DNA from: Psilocybe azurescens
Taxonomy: Eukaryota > Basidiomycota > Agaricomycetes > Agaricales > Agrocybaceae
DNA: 12,976 bases
Direction of reading: 5' to 3'
Assembly (NCBI GenBank): GCA_023853785.1
Contig: JAJIRX010000457.1
Location: 1 to 12,976 of the forward strand
A program made the translations under genes and the position numbers. Below are positions 1 to 8,057 of this stretch, one piece after another; position 1 is the first letter of the stretch; each line of letters opens with the position of its first letter. Below the pieces are notes generated by a model. The model did not search any database and was not told the origin of the DNA. It saw only the letters and a program-made list of their open reading frames with translations.

Positions 1-59
1 CAAATTTGTTAATGCATTCTCTGGGCGGCACGCTGTTGATGACCTTCAACCTAGGCAGT

Positions 60-1944
60 GCAGTGAATGCGGTTGCATTTTCAGCCGATGGCAGCTGCAT
101 TTTATCGGGCTCTTGGGACAAATCAGTTCAGGTGTGGGATGCCTTGACAGGTGACGAGAAGCTTGTCCTCAATGGCCACACTGGTTCAGTCATCTCAGTT
201 GCATTTTCAAGCAATGGCAGCTGCATTGTCTCTGGCTCTGGGGACAAATCAGTTCGGGTGTGGGATGCATTGACAGGCAACGAGAAGCTTGTCCTGAATG
301 GCCACATTGATTCGGTCTTCTCAGTCGCATTTTCAAGCGATGGCAGCCACATTGTCTCTGGCTCAATGGACAAATCAGTTCGGGTGTGGGATGCATTGAC
401 AGGCGATGGGAAGCTTGTCCTGAATGGCCACACTGCAGAGGTCATCTCAGTTGCATTTTCAAGTGATGACAGCTGCATTGTCTCTGGCTCTGGGGACAAA
501 TCAGTTCGGGTGTGGGATGCATTGACAGGCGACAGGAAGCTTGTCCTGAATGGCCACACTGATTCAGTCATCTCAGTCATGTTTTCAGTAAATGGCAGCT
601 GCATTGTCTCTGGCTCTAGGGACAAATCAGTTCGGGTGTGGGATGCCTTGACAGGTGATGAGAAGCTTGTCCTGAATGGCCACACTGATTCGGTCTACTC
701 AGTTGCATTTTCAAGCAATGGCAGCTGCATTGTCTCTGGCTCTGGGGACAAATCAGTTCGGGTGTGGGATGCATTGACTGGCGATGGGAAGCTTGTTCTG
801 AATGGCCACACTGCAGAGGTCTTCTCAGTCGCATTTTCAAGCGATGGCAGCCACATTGTCTCTGGCTCTTGGGACAGATCAGTTCAGGTGTGGGATGCTT
901 TGACAGGTGATGAAAAGCTTGTCCTAAATGGCCACACTGATTCGGTCATCTCAGTTGCATTTTCAAGTGACAGCAGCTGCATTGTCTCTGGCTCTAGGGA
1001 CAAATCAGTTCAGGTGTGGGATGCATTGACAGGCGACAGGAAGCTTGTCCTGAATGGCCACACAGATTTAGTCATCTCAGTTGCATTTTCAAGCAATGGC
1101 AGCTGCATTGTCTCTGGCTCTGGGGACAAATCAGTTCGGGTGTGGGATGCCTTGACAGGTGATGAGAAGCTTGTCCTGAATGGCCACACTGATTCGGTCT
1201 ACTCAGTTGCATTTTCAAGCAATGGCAGCTGCATTGTCTCTGGCTCTGGGGACAAATCAGTTCGGGTGTGGGATGCATTGACAGGTGATGAGAAGCTTGT
1301 CCTGAATGGCCACACTGATTTAGTCTACTCAGTTGCATTTTCAAGCAATGGCAGCTGCATTGTCTCTGGCTCTGGGGACAAATCAGTTCGGGTGTGGGAT
1401 GCATTGACAGGCGATGGGAAGCTTGTCCTGAATGGCCACACTGCAGAGGTCATCTCAGTTGCATTTTCAAGTGATGGCAGCCACCTTGTCTCTGGCTCTG
1501 GGGACAAATCAGTTCAGGTGTGGGATGCCTTGACAGGTGATGGCTTGTCCTAAATGGCCACACTGCGAGGTCATCTCAGTTGCATTTTCAAGCAATGGCA
1601 GCCACATTGTCTCTGGCTCTGGGGACAAATCAGTTCGGGTGTGGGATGCATTGACAGGCGACAGGAAGCTTGTCCTGAATGGCCACACTGATTGGGTCTA
1701 CTCAGTTGCATTTTCAAGCGATGGCAGCCACATTGTCTCTGGCTCAAAGGACAAATCAGTTCGGGTGTGGGATGCATTGACAGGCGACAGGAAGCTTGTT
1801 CTGAATGGCCACACAGATTCTGTCAACTCAGTTGCATTTTCAAGCGATGGCAGCCACATCGTCTCTGGCTCAACAGACAACTCTTTTTGGGCATGGGATC
1901 AGTTACCACAGTACCGAGCATTGCGCTACATTCGAGAGGAAGTT
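60..1944 (+). repeat. Fifteen-copy 126-bp WD40 minisatellite
   Basis: Repeat units begin exactly every 126 bp from 60 to 1446 (units 1-12). After a 5-bp loss, units 13, 14 and 15 start at 1567, 1693 and 1819. Nucleotide identity between units is very high and extends to synonymous positions, as in recent duplication or gene conversion. Protein variation is concentrated at unit position 1 (A, S, E, L, W), position 3 (N, I, F, Y) and position 19 (W, G, M, R, K, T), with lesser variation at 10, 13, 24, 32-33 and 41-42. The last unit is divergent in its second half and leads into the tail. Confidence 0.95.
1537..1579 (+). other. Frame lesion in repeat 12/13 (5-bp deletion; alternative 43-nt intron)
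   Basis: Compared with sibling units, this junction lacks four bases after GATGG (the GGAAGC of other units is shortened) and one base in GCAGAG (here GCGAG). The net loss of 5 bp creates the stop at 1551-1553. Alternatively 1537-1579 begins with GTGATG and ends in TCTCAG; removing these 43 nt rejoins the two frames in phase (codon ACA, then GTT GCA TTT). That would delete most of one blade's outer strand and no canonical CTRAY branch site is seen, so a deletion is the simpler reading. Confidence 0.7.
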
Positions 1945-1986
1945 GTGACATCCATACATGTTCTGGACCATACTGGTTGGCTGCTT

Positions 1987-1995
1987 TCCCAGGTG
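1987..1995 (+). other. Second frame lesion in the WD40 gene tail (about 1 base lost)
   Basis: Frame 1 reads HTGWLLSQVEKDI and stops at 2008-2010. From 1992 frame 3 reads GGEGYLMFVPPGERLP and continues open to 2141. A one-base loss around 1990-1991 rejoins GWLLS to GGEGYLMFVPP. The homology-like quality of the downstream frame is my reason for calling a lesion and not a natural C terminus; a read error in the assembly would look the same. Confidence 0.65.
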
Positions 1996-2141
1996 GAGAA
2001 GGATATTTGATGTTTGTCCCTCCTGGTGAAAGGCTGCCTGACGATGCTAACATACTCACAATTCCACAATCTCTTGTTGCCCATGTTGATTTTGCTAACT
2101 CAAAACTAGGTCCTGAGTGGGGCAGTTGCTATTCTCCATAG

Positions 2142-2894
2142 TGTGATACTTTTTCAAAATATTCCACCAATTGTCTCTTTTCATTATGGTACTGCCTTTC
2201 CAATTACAATTTCTTGAATATTCTGATCTTACAATAATTGAACTGTTGAAATATTTTCACATTCTTGCTGGCACCTTCAGCCCTTCTTGCCTTAAGATTA
2301 AATAATACCTGCCCAGATGGTTGGTTTTGATTGGAAGAACGAAGCACACAGAGCACCTCTCCCGAAAGAATGACAATTACTAAAAAGGTAGTACCACCAT
2401 GGCATTTGTGGTTTATGCCCTTCTCGTGAATGGAAGAACCTAAACTGCATGTTGCCATTATATCGAAGTTTTATCCACACTTTCAGGATCAAACTGCCTC
2501 AGAAGTCTGTTTCAATCCTTTTGAGAATGAACATTTCCCAAATTTTGGAAGTAGTCATGCAATATTAATATCTTGTTTCATAAGGGGTTTTCGGTGTTGG
2601 GATAATTTGAGGTTAGCCAACCAGCTCTAAATTACCTGGGTACTTATTCACTTGATCATAGTTTAGTAAGAGCTTGGTATGTAGATCCTTGGATCACTGC
2701 TCCTTGTTGTTGAAGAAAAATGTATAAATTAGTTCTCCATTAACAAAAATTAAAGTTTAAGCATACAGAGAGAAACTAAGGTGAGCAACAAGAGGGTTTA
2801 TGTAAGCTGGAAGAAGAGTAGATCAGATTAAACAGCTCATTGTGCAACCTGGGCACATTGTTGGAACTTAAAATGTGTTTGTGAAACATAGAAA
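2142..2894. other. AT-rich intergenic DNA, no gene recognised
   Basis: Only short open stretches occur here, on both strands, with no recognisable domain, no convincing introns and no repeat structure. It begins with the presumed 3' flank of the WD40 gene. I see no RNA gene. Confidence 0.5.
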
Positions 2895-3015
2895 ACAGTC
2901 TGTGCATGTCCATGTGACTTCAATATGTAATATATCCATGCAGGTCTGTGTCTGTCTGTGCCAGTCTGTGTGGGTTTCTACCCATCTGTGCATGTATCTG
3001 GGCAGGTCTGTACAT
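2895..3015. repeat. Degenerate CTGTG/CATG-rich low-complexity tract
   Basis: TCTGTG recurs about six times (for example GTCTGTGTCTGTCTGTG near 2945) interspersed with GCATG and CCATG. It is an imperfect simple-sequence tract without a fixed period. The following 3016-3480 holds no gene that I can support. Confidence 0.5.
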
Positions 3016-3315
3016 TTAGGTACCCCTGTCAGTACTTCTCCTTAGTTAGTTATGTGACAGTCCTGGTTAATGAAATATATATCTGGTCAACTTTATACAA
3101 TGTTTGCAGTGTTCCCAATGCATAATGATTTTTATTAAGAGATATTTTCTTAAATTTCAATAGACCCTCGGTATCATCATGAGTGCTATTAAGTGGGTTT
3201 AAATGACAGGCAGAAGCCTTGTACATATTGTACTTAATGGTGTATACCATTCTGGGCTTACAATTCATAGTGAGACACAGAGGCCCTTATTTTTGCAATT
3301 GTTATCTGTAATAAG

Positions 3316-3332
3316 CTAGTATATTATACTAG
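3316..3332. repeat. Perfect 17-bp palindrome
   Basis: CTAGTATATTATACTAG: two 8-bp arms around a single central T. It is AT-rich and may be chance, a cruciform-prone site or the end of a small decayed element. Nothing around it identifies a function. Confidence 0.6.
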
Positions 3333-4573
3333 TGAAGGGTAGGAGATACAGCCAGAGTATTAGGCTTTGAGGCTTCACTTCCTAGTGGGCCAATGAGCGT
3401 AGTAAATCTTACAAACTAACTAAGGGGTAGTGTGGCCTATTAATCAGCACTGCAAATCAAAGACTACCTTTAGTTTCCTACACAGTGATCAAAGCAACCC
3501 TAACTGAGCACCTGAGGTGATTGCTTTTCCCATTGATCATGCTATTAGTCCCATGCAAGGAAGAACTCATAAGAAATAACCTTGGCTCTTACAAAGGGTA
3601 AACACCCATCAGTCTCTTGACAAGCAATTGCCAAGTGATGGAAACCTTATTAATTAGCAAAAGTGATCACTGTGTCCAGGCCTCACAAAGGCTGTTCACT
3701 AAATTAGGTGATCAATCACTTGGGGATCAGACATCACTGTGCCACACAGGATCACCCCACAGACTGAATGTACTGGCAATTGAAATCTTGTGTACAACTC
3801 AGCATAAGGCGGTCTACTACATAGATCTGACTATAAAAACTTGTAATTTGCAATGCAGCCAATGTGAGTGAGCAATCGCCCAGTCAGTGATCGCCACATG
3901 ATACTAGAGGTAACTTGCCTCATGATAAGGGCACCTGCTGTTCCAGAAGGTCCTAAACCAATAGCAACTGTGCTTGGGAACCTTGGTAGGGTTTCCTAGA
4001 AAATATACCCCTAAGCAATCTAGTCCCAACATGCCATAGTCGCAAGCCATCTGATAAACTAAGTTGGGTGATCGCTACCCAAGAAGGTACTGCCGCATGG
4101 ACAACAATGTTATCTTCAAATAAGGGCTGTAGCCCAGGCAAACTAGTACTTTCCACTATTATAATTGGTGCAGCAAAGGCTAGGCAGCATACAGCCCATT
4201 TCCTTCCTTTTCTCTTAGTCTCTTTCAATTATTACACGCTAAAGTATCTATTTAGTCTATAAAAACAGCCCTGTATCTTAGAATAGGAACCAAGTAATTG
4301 TTAGAAATAGACAATAATGCACAAATCAGTAGCTATACTGATGAGTAACAATAGAGTCAAATCTCAAATGTGCAACAATGACAAGTATGAGTGAAAATAG
4401 TAAATTGCTTCTGTAGACTCCAAATCTTGTTCTAGTGTCTTTGTTTCCTCAGACATAGTAGGAATACTGGTCTTTTACATGGCTAAGTGTCTAAAAATGA
4501 GGGCGTGACTATAGGTGTCCACAATATTGCATCAAAACACCAAACCTATAATTACGTGACAAATTATATATCA

Positions 4574-4602
4574 CCGGAACCGTCTCAACGAGGGGATTCC
4601 GG
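4574..4602. repeat. Hairpin with CCGGAA/TTCCGG arms
   Basis: CCGGAA at 4574-4579 pairs with TTCCGG at 4597-4602 across a 17-base loop; adjacent CC/GG can extend the stem with one bulge. This is the most GC-rich spot of an otherwise AT-rich stretch. Its role is unknown. Confidence 0.5.
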
Positions 4603-4979
4603 ATCAGTAATCAGAATTTGAATAACTTTACTCTACAAAAAGTTATTAACAGAACAGTGTGCAAAAACACCGAAAAGAGCGAATTCTAACTAAGTGTCCA
4701 TTTGTACAAGTCCAAATATCAAGTGTAGAACATTAGAAACAAAGTGTTTAATCACAAAAACTAACAGTAATCTACACCCCAGATTTGATATCAGAATTTA
4801 CTCTGAATAAGAATTCCAGTGTTAATACTTGAGGACTAGTGATTTGTGTGATAAGAGATTGAACACTACAGTTCACCTTAATCAATTAGGAGCTACCTGG
4901 TTTTGTGAGTGATCGCCATTGTGATATTCAACATCAGGTCTATTAGACTTGATAAGTAGGCTTTTATAAGTCATCTGTG

Positions 4980-5213
4980 GACTGCCCTGGGGATTGTTAA
5001 GTATGGGTTGGAACCCTATATGGCTAGCAATTGCTCATAGTAACTAGGGACGACTGTCAGAGAACTCCAACTGTTCAGGACGTAGCCTATAGTAAGACTG
5101 CCCTGGGGATTATTAAGTAGGGGTGGGAACCCTATAAAGGCTAGTGATCACTCATAGTAACTAGGGACAACTGTCAGAGAAATCCAACTGTTTCAGAACG
5201 TTGCCTATAGTAA
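4980..5213 (+). repeat. Tandem duplication, 116 and 118 bp
   Basis: Copy 1 (4980-5095) and copy 2 (5096-5213) both start GACTGCCCTGGGGATT and end CCTATAGTAA. They differ by scattered substitutions and small indels, so the duplication is not brand new. Each copy has a TATA-like CCCTATA word and the phrase CATAGTAACTAGGGAC. Copy 2 carries TGATCACTC where copy 1 has AATTGCTC. Confidence 0.9.
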
Positions 5214-5375
5214 ACTAAGGACTGTGGACTAGTGTGCCCAGTTGCTTATAGGAACTAAGGATCTGCTACGTGTTAATATGGGTGATTGTTTATAGTGTTT
5301 GATAGTTTGAGTTTTGGGTTTTATAAAGAGATCTGTTAGGTGTCCCATGTACACTTGCCCCCAAAAGCGATCCCC

Positions 5376-5410
5376 TGATATTGGTGATCCCCTTGATATT
5401 GGTGATCGCC
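5376..5410 (+). repeat. 17-bp direct repeat ending in TGATCSCC
   Basis: TGATATTGGTGATCCCC (5376-5392) is followed after one base by TGATATTGGTGATCGCC (5394-5410), identical except for one base. It belongs to the TGATC-rich sequence class of this stretch. Confidence 0.85.
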
Positions 5411-5625
5411 CTCATATAGAGATCACCCTTACTATTCAAGTGCCTTGTGTGTACTCGCCTGTCTAAAAGAGTTCTCTAGCTACTAGTGATCCCCAAGAGT
5501 GATTGTATAAGTCTGTACTCTGCTAAATTAGTTATTGTAATAAGCCTTAAAAGCTTACCCTCCCAGATCAAACTGATCAATATAAATATTTGATTGGGTG
5601 TTGTGTATTGGGCAATTACAAAGTC

Positions 5626-5804
5626 ACCCGCGCTAAACATATCACTGTATTTGCGCCATTACAACTTTGTTTTACTCAGACACCAACTTGCAGGGTTCCT
5701 ACGTCTCAAACAAAGGAAACGAGACAAGTTGAGGGAGATAGAGAGATGGGCGGAGCAGAGAAAAGCAGCACGACAATGATGATGGTAGACAATAGTGCAA
5801 CAAA
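5626..5804. other. Unassigned DNA beyond the 3' end of the minus-strand gene
   Basis: The plus strand has short open frames here, one of them rich in Arg, Lys and Glu (near 5700-5775). They are short and stop-bounded, without a start context or domain. I do not call a gene. Confidence 0.35.
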
Positions 5805-6866
5805 TCAGATTTGTATTGGTGTGATTAAAACTAGATGTGTTTCTACTGCCAACTTTGAGACGATATATGTAGTGCCAGCGACGGTGGAAAGGACAGCCTT
5901 CAATGACGTCAACTCTGTCTTGAGTGCGGTGAGTTGATCTGTGAGTGCCATAATTTCATCCTGTAGATCACACTCACAATCCTGACAATTGACCAGGCAA
6001 AGATCGCGTTCTTGAACATCTTGTCTGAGGCCCTTGATACACTCATGGAGCTCTGCCTCGTTATCAGTCAGCTGGGATTCATAGGCATAGAATTGGAACA
6101 TTTTGGTGACTTGTGCAATGATGAGGTCCCTACACCCTGCAGAGGTGCCAGCTGGCCAAGCAAGCTTGTCAATTGCCATCTGCGTTGCGGCGTTGATATA
6201 TGTGCTGTTAGAATCCTCATTTGATGATGACTCAACAGCCTCCTCCTCATTGGATGGAGGTAATTCAATATGCTCAGGCTCCTTGCTGTCACTGGCGATA
6301 GGCAAGGAAACATTCCTGGTGTCACCTTCTGCATCTGACAGAGTATAGTCAAGATCTGTGCGGTTGTTCACACCACCAAAGAGTGGGTCAGGGTCAGGGA
6401 CTAAATCAATGTATTAGTTGTCATCACATAGAAGCATAAATGTAGTATACTTACTGATGCTCTCATTGAGCTGTGTTTTGCCTGAAGTCATGACCCAACC
6501 TGCCGTGGGATTTTCAGCTATACGCAGGGTGAGAATTAGCGTGAATACATATGAAGTAACCAGATGACATACCAGAAGTTGTATTGTTGCATTGGCAAAC
6601 AAGGTGCGGACCAGAGATAGTGATCTCACCACTAACCTTCCTTTTTGGGTGTGTTCTTAGGGGGCTTTTTGTTGAAGTTGTGATCAGCAAACCAGCTGGT
6701 GCTGCCCTTGGAGACCCCACAGATGCTGGTGCTGCTACCTGGGGAGGGCCGGCTGCAGCAGCTCAAAGTGCTCAAGTAATGGGTGAAGGCAGTTCACCTG
6801 CATCTGCTTCTGTTGCAGCTTGAAGATGCACACTAGGCGGTGACTGTGGGTTGTGCGCTCATCCAT
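5805..6866 (-). CDS. Four-exon hypothetical nuclear coiled-coil protein (~297 aa)
   Basis: Not recognised as a known family. Model: exons 6866-6798, 6738-6573, 6517-6455 and 6400-5805, with the frame preserved at every junction, 298 codons including TGA at 5807-5805. The start ATG (6866-6864) sits in CACCATGGA, a strong Kozak context. Visible in the product: an Ala/Pro-rich stretch (about 24-40), a basic HPKRKV patch resembling a monopartite nuclear localisation signal (53-58), GWVMTSGKTQLNESI (85-99), an acidic Ser-rich linker (115-166), and a long amphipathic coiled-coil-like segment with spaced Leu (about 206-272). No signal peptide, transmembrane segment or catalytic motif is seen. Two introns have textbook donor, branch and acceptor; the first is weaker, with an alternative 45-nt intron (6753-6797) in another frame that opens upstream to 6858. 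Could be a host gene of unknown role or a transposon-borne accessory gene. Confidence 0.6.
6401..6454 (-). other. Intron 3 (54 nt, phase 1)
   Basis: Donor GTAAGTATAC, branch-like ACTAATAC (complement of 6411-6418) and acceptor GATTTAG. Splicing joins SI to IPDPDPLFGG in frame; the unspliced strand meets a TAA at 6417-6415 within the intron. All the features fit a basidiomycete intron. Confidence 0.85.
6518..6572 (-). other. Intron 2 (55 nt, phase 1)
   Basis: Donor GTATGTCATC, branch-like GCTAATTC (complement of 6533-6540) and acceptor GCGTATAG. Splicing joins CNNTTS to AENPTAGWV in frame, which would otherwise terminate within the intron's reading frame at 6514. Confidence 0.85.
6739..6797 (-). 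other. Intron 1 (59 nt, phase 0, tentative)
   Basis: Donor GTGAAC and acceptor CTCCCCAG; no canonical CTRAY branch site. It links the Kozak-ATG exon in phase 0 to VAAPASVGSPR. The same donor with acceptor GCTGCAG gives a 45-nt phase-1 intron (6753-6797) that links a different upstream frame (PSVHLQAATEADA) to the same exon. Transcript data would settle which is used. Confidence 0.45.
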
Positions 6867-7069
6867 GGTGACGAACTGGGAGTGCTCAAGTTGAAAACTT
6901 TTAAATAGGGTGTGGAGATTCAATCAGTAAGGGATGAATGATATCTCCTTGGCCACAATAGAAAACACGTGGATTCGTCTGGAGAAAGGTTATGCCAGTG
7001 AAGGTGACAGAACTTGATGATGATGAGACAGTGAGGACAACAAGGGGCGCTCCATTAGGAGCTTGTCGT
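6867..7069 (-). promoter_or_regulatory. 5' flank of the hypothetical gene, or additional upstream exon
   Basis: On the minus strand a frame is open from 7083 to 6901, with a Ser/Thr-rich stretch and LLIESPHP before its stop. It is preceded by CTTAG at its upstream edge, as an exon after an acceptor would be. It could be an extra 5' exon or chance. No clear TATA box is seen. Confidence 0.3.
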
Positions 7070-7188
7070 TTCTCAGTGGTCACCTAAGGAAACAGTCCCT
7101 TGGGTGCCACTGTCAACGACAAGGAGTAAACTGCAATAACGAGGGATATCCCCTGGCATGGGGAGGAAAGAAAGAGAGCAGAGGCAAA
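7070..7188 (+). repeat. Direct repeat unit, copy 1 (pair with 7305-7427)
   Basis: Shares TTTCTCAGTGGTCAC, then the exact word ACAGTCCCTTGGGTGCCACT and its neighbours, and ATATCCCCTGGCAT, in the same order and orientation as copy 2. Contains the perfect palindrome GGGATATCCC at 7143-7152. The copies lie upstream of the minus-strand gene. Confidence 0.85.
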
Positions 7189-7304
7189 AGGAAAAAGGAA
7201 AAAGGATGTGCTGACGACTTGGTGATGGGACACGCACAAGTGACAGTGGGGCATAAGGCGGCAACAGGGAGATGCGTGTGACGGCAAGAGTGTGAGCTTG
7301 CTGT
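7189..7304. other. Purine-rich spacer between the repeat copies
   Basis: Starts with a GAAAAAGG-type run and has no coding signal. It is about 116 bp long, so the two copies are offset by about 235 bp. Confidence 0.4.
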
Positions 7305-7427
7305 CTCTCAGTAGTCACTCAAGGGCAACAGTCCCTTGGGTGCCACTGTCAACAACGAGCTGACCACCAATGACAGGGGAATATCCCCTGGCATAGGTGG
7401 TGAGGAAGGGGAAAGCGGAGGCAAAAC
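7305..7427 (+). repeat. Direct repeat unit, copy 2, with perfect hairpin
   Basis: Diverged second copy of the 7070-7188 unit. It includes the perfect inverted repeat CAGGGGA-ATA-TCCCCTG at 7374-7390; the matching site of copy 1 is GGGATATCCC. Preservation of symmetry through different substitutions hints at a selected dyad, for example a protein-binding site, although two copies are too few to prove this. Confidence 0.8.
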
Positions 7428-7589
7428 GGTTGTGATCACCAAGTCACGTTCAAACTCCGCTAACTCCAATGTGGCGTGAAAACTTGGTCTGTGCGCATTT
7501 TCAAATTCCCGCCCAATTCTATTCTTGCTTCCTTTCCCCCATTATCTCCTTCCTCCCCTCTGCCTGCCTTGCTGACAACACAATGCCTG

Positions 7590-7772
7590 AGACTACTTCT
7601 TGGGTAATGTGAAGTGTCATTCCCTGTCCCACATTGTCTTCGCTATACCCAAGACTACTTCTTGGGTAGGGTGAAGTGTCGTTCACTGTCCCACATCATC
7701 CTTTACTGTTCCACATTGTTCTTCGCTATACCCGAGACTACTTCTTGGGTAGGGTGAAGTGTTGCTTACTGT
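7590..7772 (+). repeat. Three-copy repeat carrying a TACCCAAG/CTTGGGTA hairpin
   Basis: Units start AGACTACTTCTTGGGTA at 7590, 7652 and 7735; unit 1 is 62 bp, unit 2 is 83 bp with an internal partial duplication of the TGTCCCACAT phrase, and unit 3 is truncated. Across the unit junctions the sequence forms TACCCAAG-ACTACTT-CTTGGGTA, a perfect 8-bp stem, and TACCCGAG-ACTACTT-CTTGGGTA, a G:T-tolerant version. The region 7428-7589 before it is pyrimidine-rich and shows no gene. Confidence 0.85.
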
Positions 7773-7807
7773 TGAGGTCTTTCCTTTCCCCCACACAATC
7801 CATGGAC

Positions 7808-8057
7808 TCCACTGGACTCCACTGGACTGGAACTGGACTGCAGTCCACTGGAGTCCACTGGACTTGCACTGGACTTCTGCCAAATTTTCAGTCCAGTCTC
7901 AGTCCAGTGGATTATGAGTCCAGTCAAGTCCACTGAGTCCACTGGAGTCCACTGGACTGGGGCTTAAATATTCACTGAACAACAACAAATAATATATTTA
8001 TTAGCACAGTCCAGTGGAGTCCAGTGGAGTCCAGTTGAATCCACTGAGTCCACTGGA
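7808..8057. repeat. Left array of the palindromic word TCCASTGGA
   Basis: TCCACTGGA occurs at 7808, 7818, 7844, 7854, 7938, 7948 and 8049; its complement TCCAGTGGA at 7903, 8010 and 8020; several one-base variants lie between. The usual spacing is 10 bp. Orientation switches within the array. Each 9-mer is an inverted repeat with one unpaired central base, so the strand can fold in many registers. Confidence 0.9.

Larger units (their letters stand above)
3..2141 (+). pseudogene. WD40-repeat C-terminal part of a NACHT-WD40-like (fungal NLR) gene, two frame lesions
   Basis: Seen: fifteen 42-residue WD repeats (consensus SVxSVAFSS..., SGSxDKSVRVWDALTG, LVLNGHT), then a non-repeat tail. The frame is open from the window's first bases, so the 5' end is missing. 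Frame 3 carries repeats 1-12 and stops at 1551-1553. Repeats 13-15 are in frame 1, which stops at 2008-2010. The tail then reads on in frame 3 (GEGYLMFVPP to LGPEW.SCYSP) to a stop at 2139-2141. Known: highly similar WD40 arrays form the sensor part of fungal NLR-like proteins such as the Podospora HET-E/HET-D/HET-R family, where an N-terminal effector and a NACHT NTPase precede them; the tail pattern GW..(15-20)..VPP..R recalls basidiomycete members. Inferred: a recognition receptor allele, now pseudogenic or mis-assembled. No NACHT domain is visible here, so a pure WD40 protein cannot be excluded. Confidence 0.85.
3484..5625. other. Gene-free AT-rich DNA rich in TGATC words; possible decayed LTR sequence
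   Basis: No coding region is supported. TGATC occurs about a dozen times. The 8-mer TGATCGCC is present at 3888, 4910 and 5403, with near matches at 3872, 4069 and 5385. TATA-like words (CCTATAAAGG near 5131, TTTATAAAG near 5320) and a stretch from TGTGAGTGATCGCC (4904) to GGGCAATTACA (ending 5624) would suit a ~720-bp LTR with TG...CA ends. No second copy or primer-binding site could be identified, so the LTR reading is only a possibility. Confidence 0.3.

Noticed and set aside
128..1880. Several long minus-strand open frames opposite the WD40 array
   Set aside because: They repeat with the same 126-bp period and are antisense shadows of the WD codons (strings like HPTPELICP); no independent gene evidence.
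60..1944. Regular direct repeats as a CRISPR-like array
   Set aside because: The 126-bp units are coding WD40 blades with no spacers, and the host is eukaryotic.
3953..4228. 91-codon minus-strand frame with hydrophobic and basic stretches
   Set aside because: No ATG start, no homology cue, and it lies in AT-rich repeat-like DNA.
5590..5937. Plus-strand frame of 115 codons overlapping the orphan gene's 3' end
   Set aside because: It overlaps the minus-strand coiled-coil exon, which is supported by introns and composition; no domain on the plus strand.
6753..6790. Two TGA codons (near 6776-6767) as decay of CGA arginine codons in the orphan gene
   Set aside because: Both lie within the proposed first intron under either splice model, so decay need not be invoked.
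7441..7470. GTTCAAACTCC resembling a tRNA T-loop
   Set aside because: The flanking five bases do not pair and no acceptor or anticodon arm can be built.
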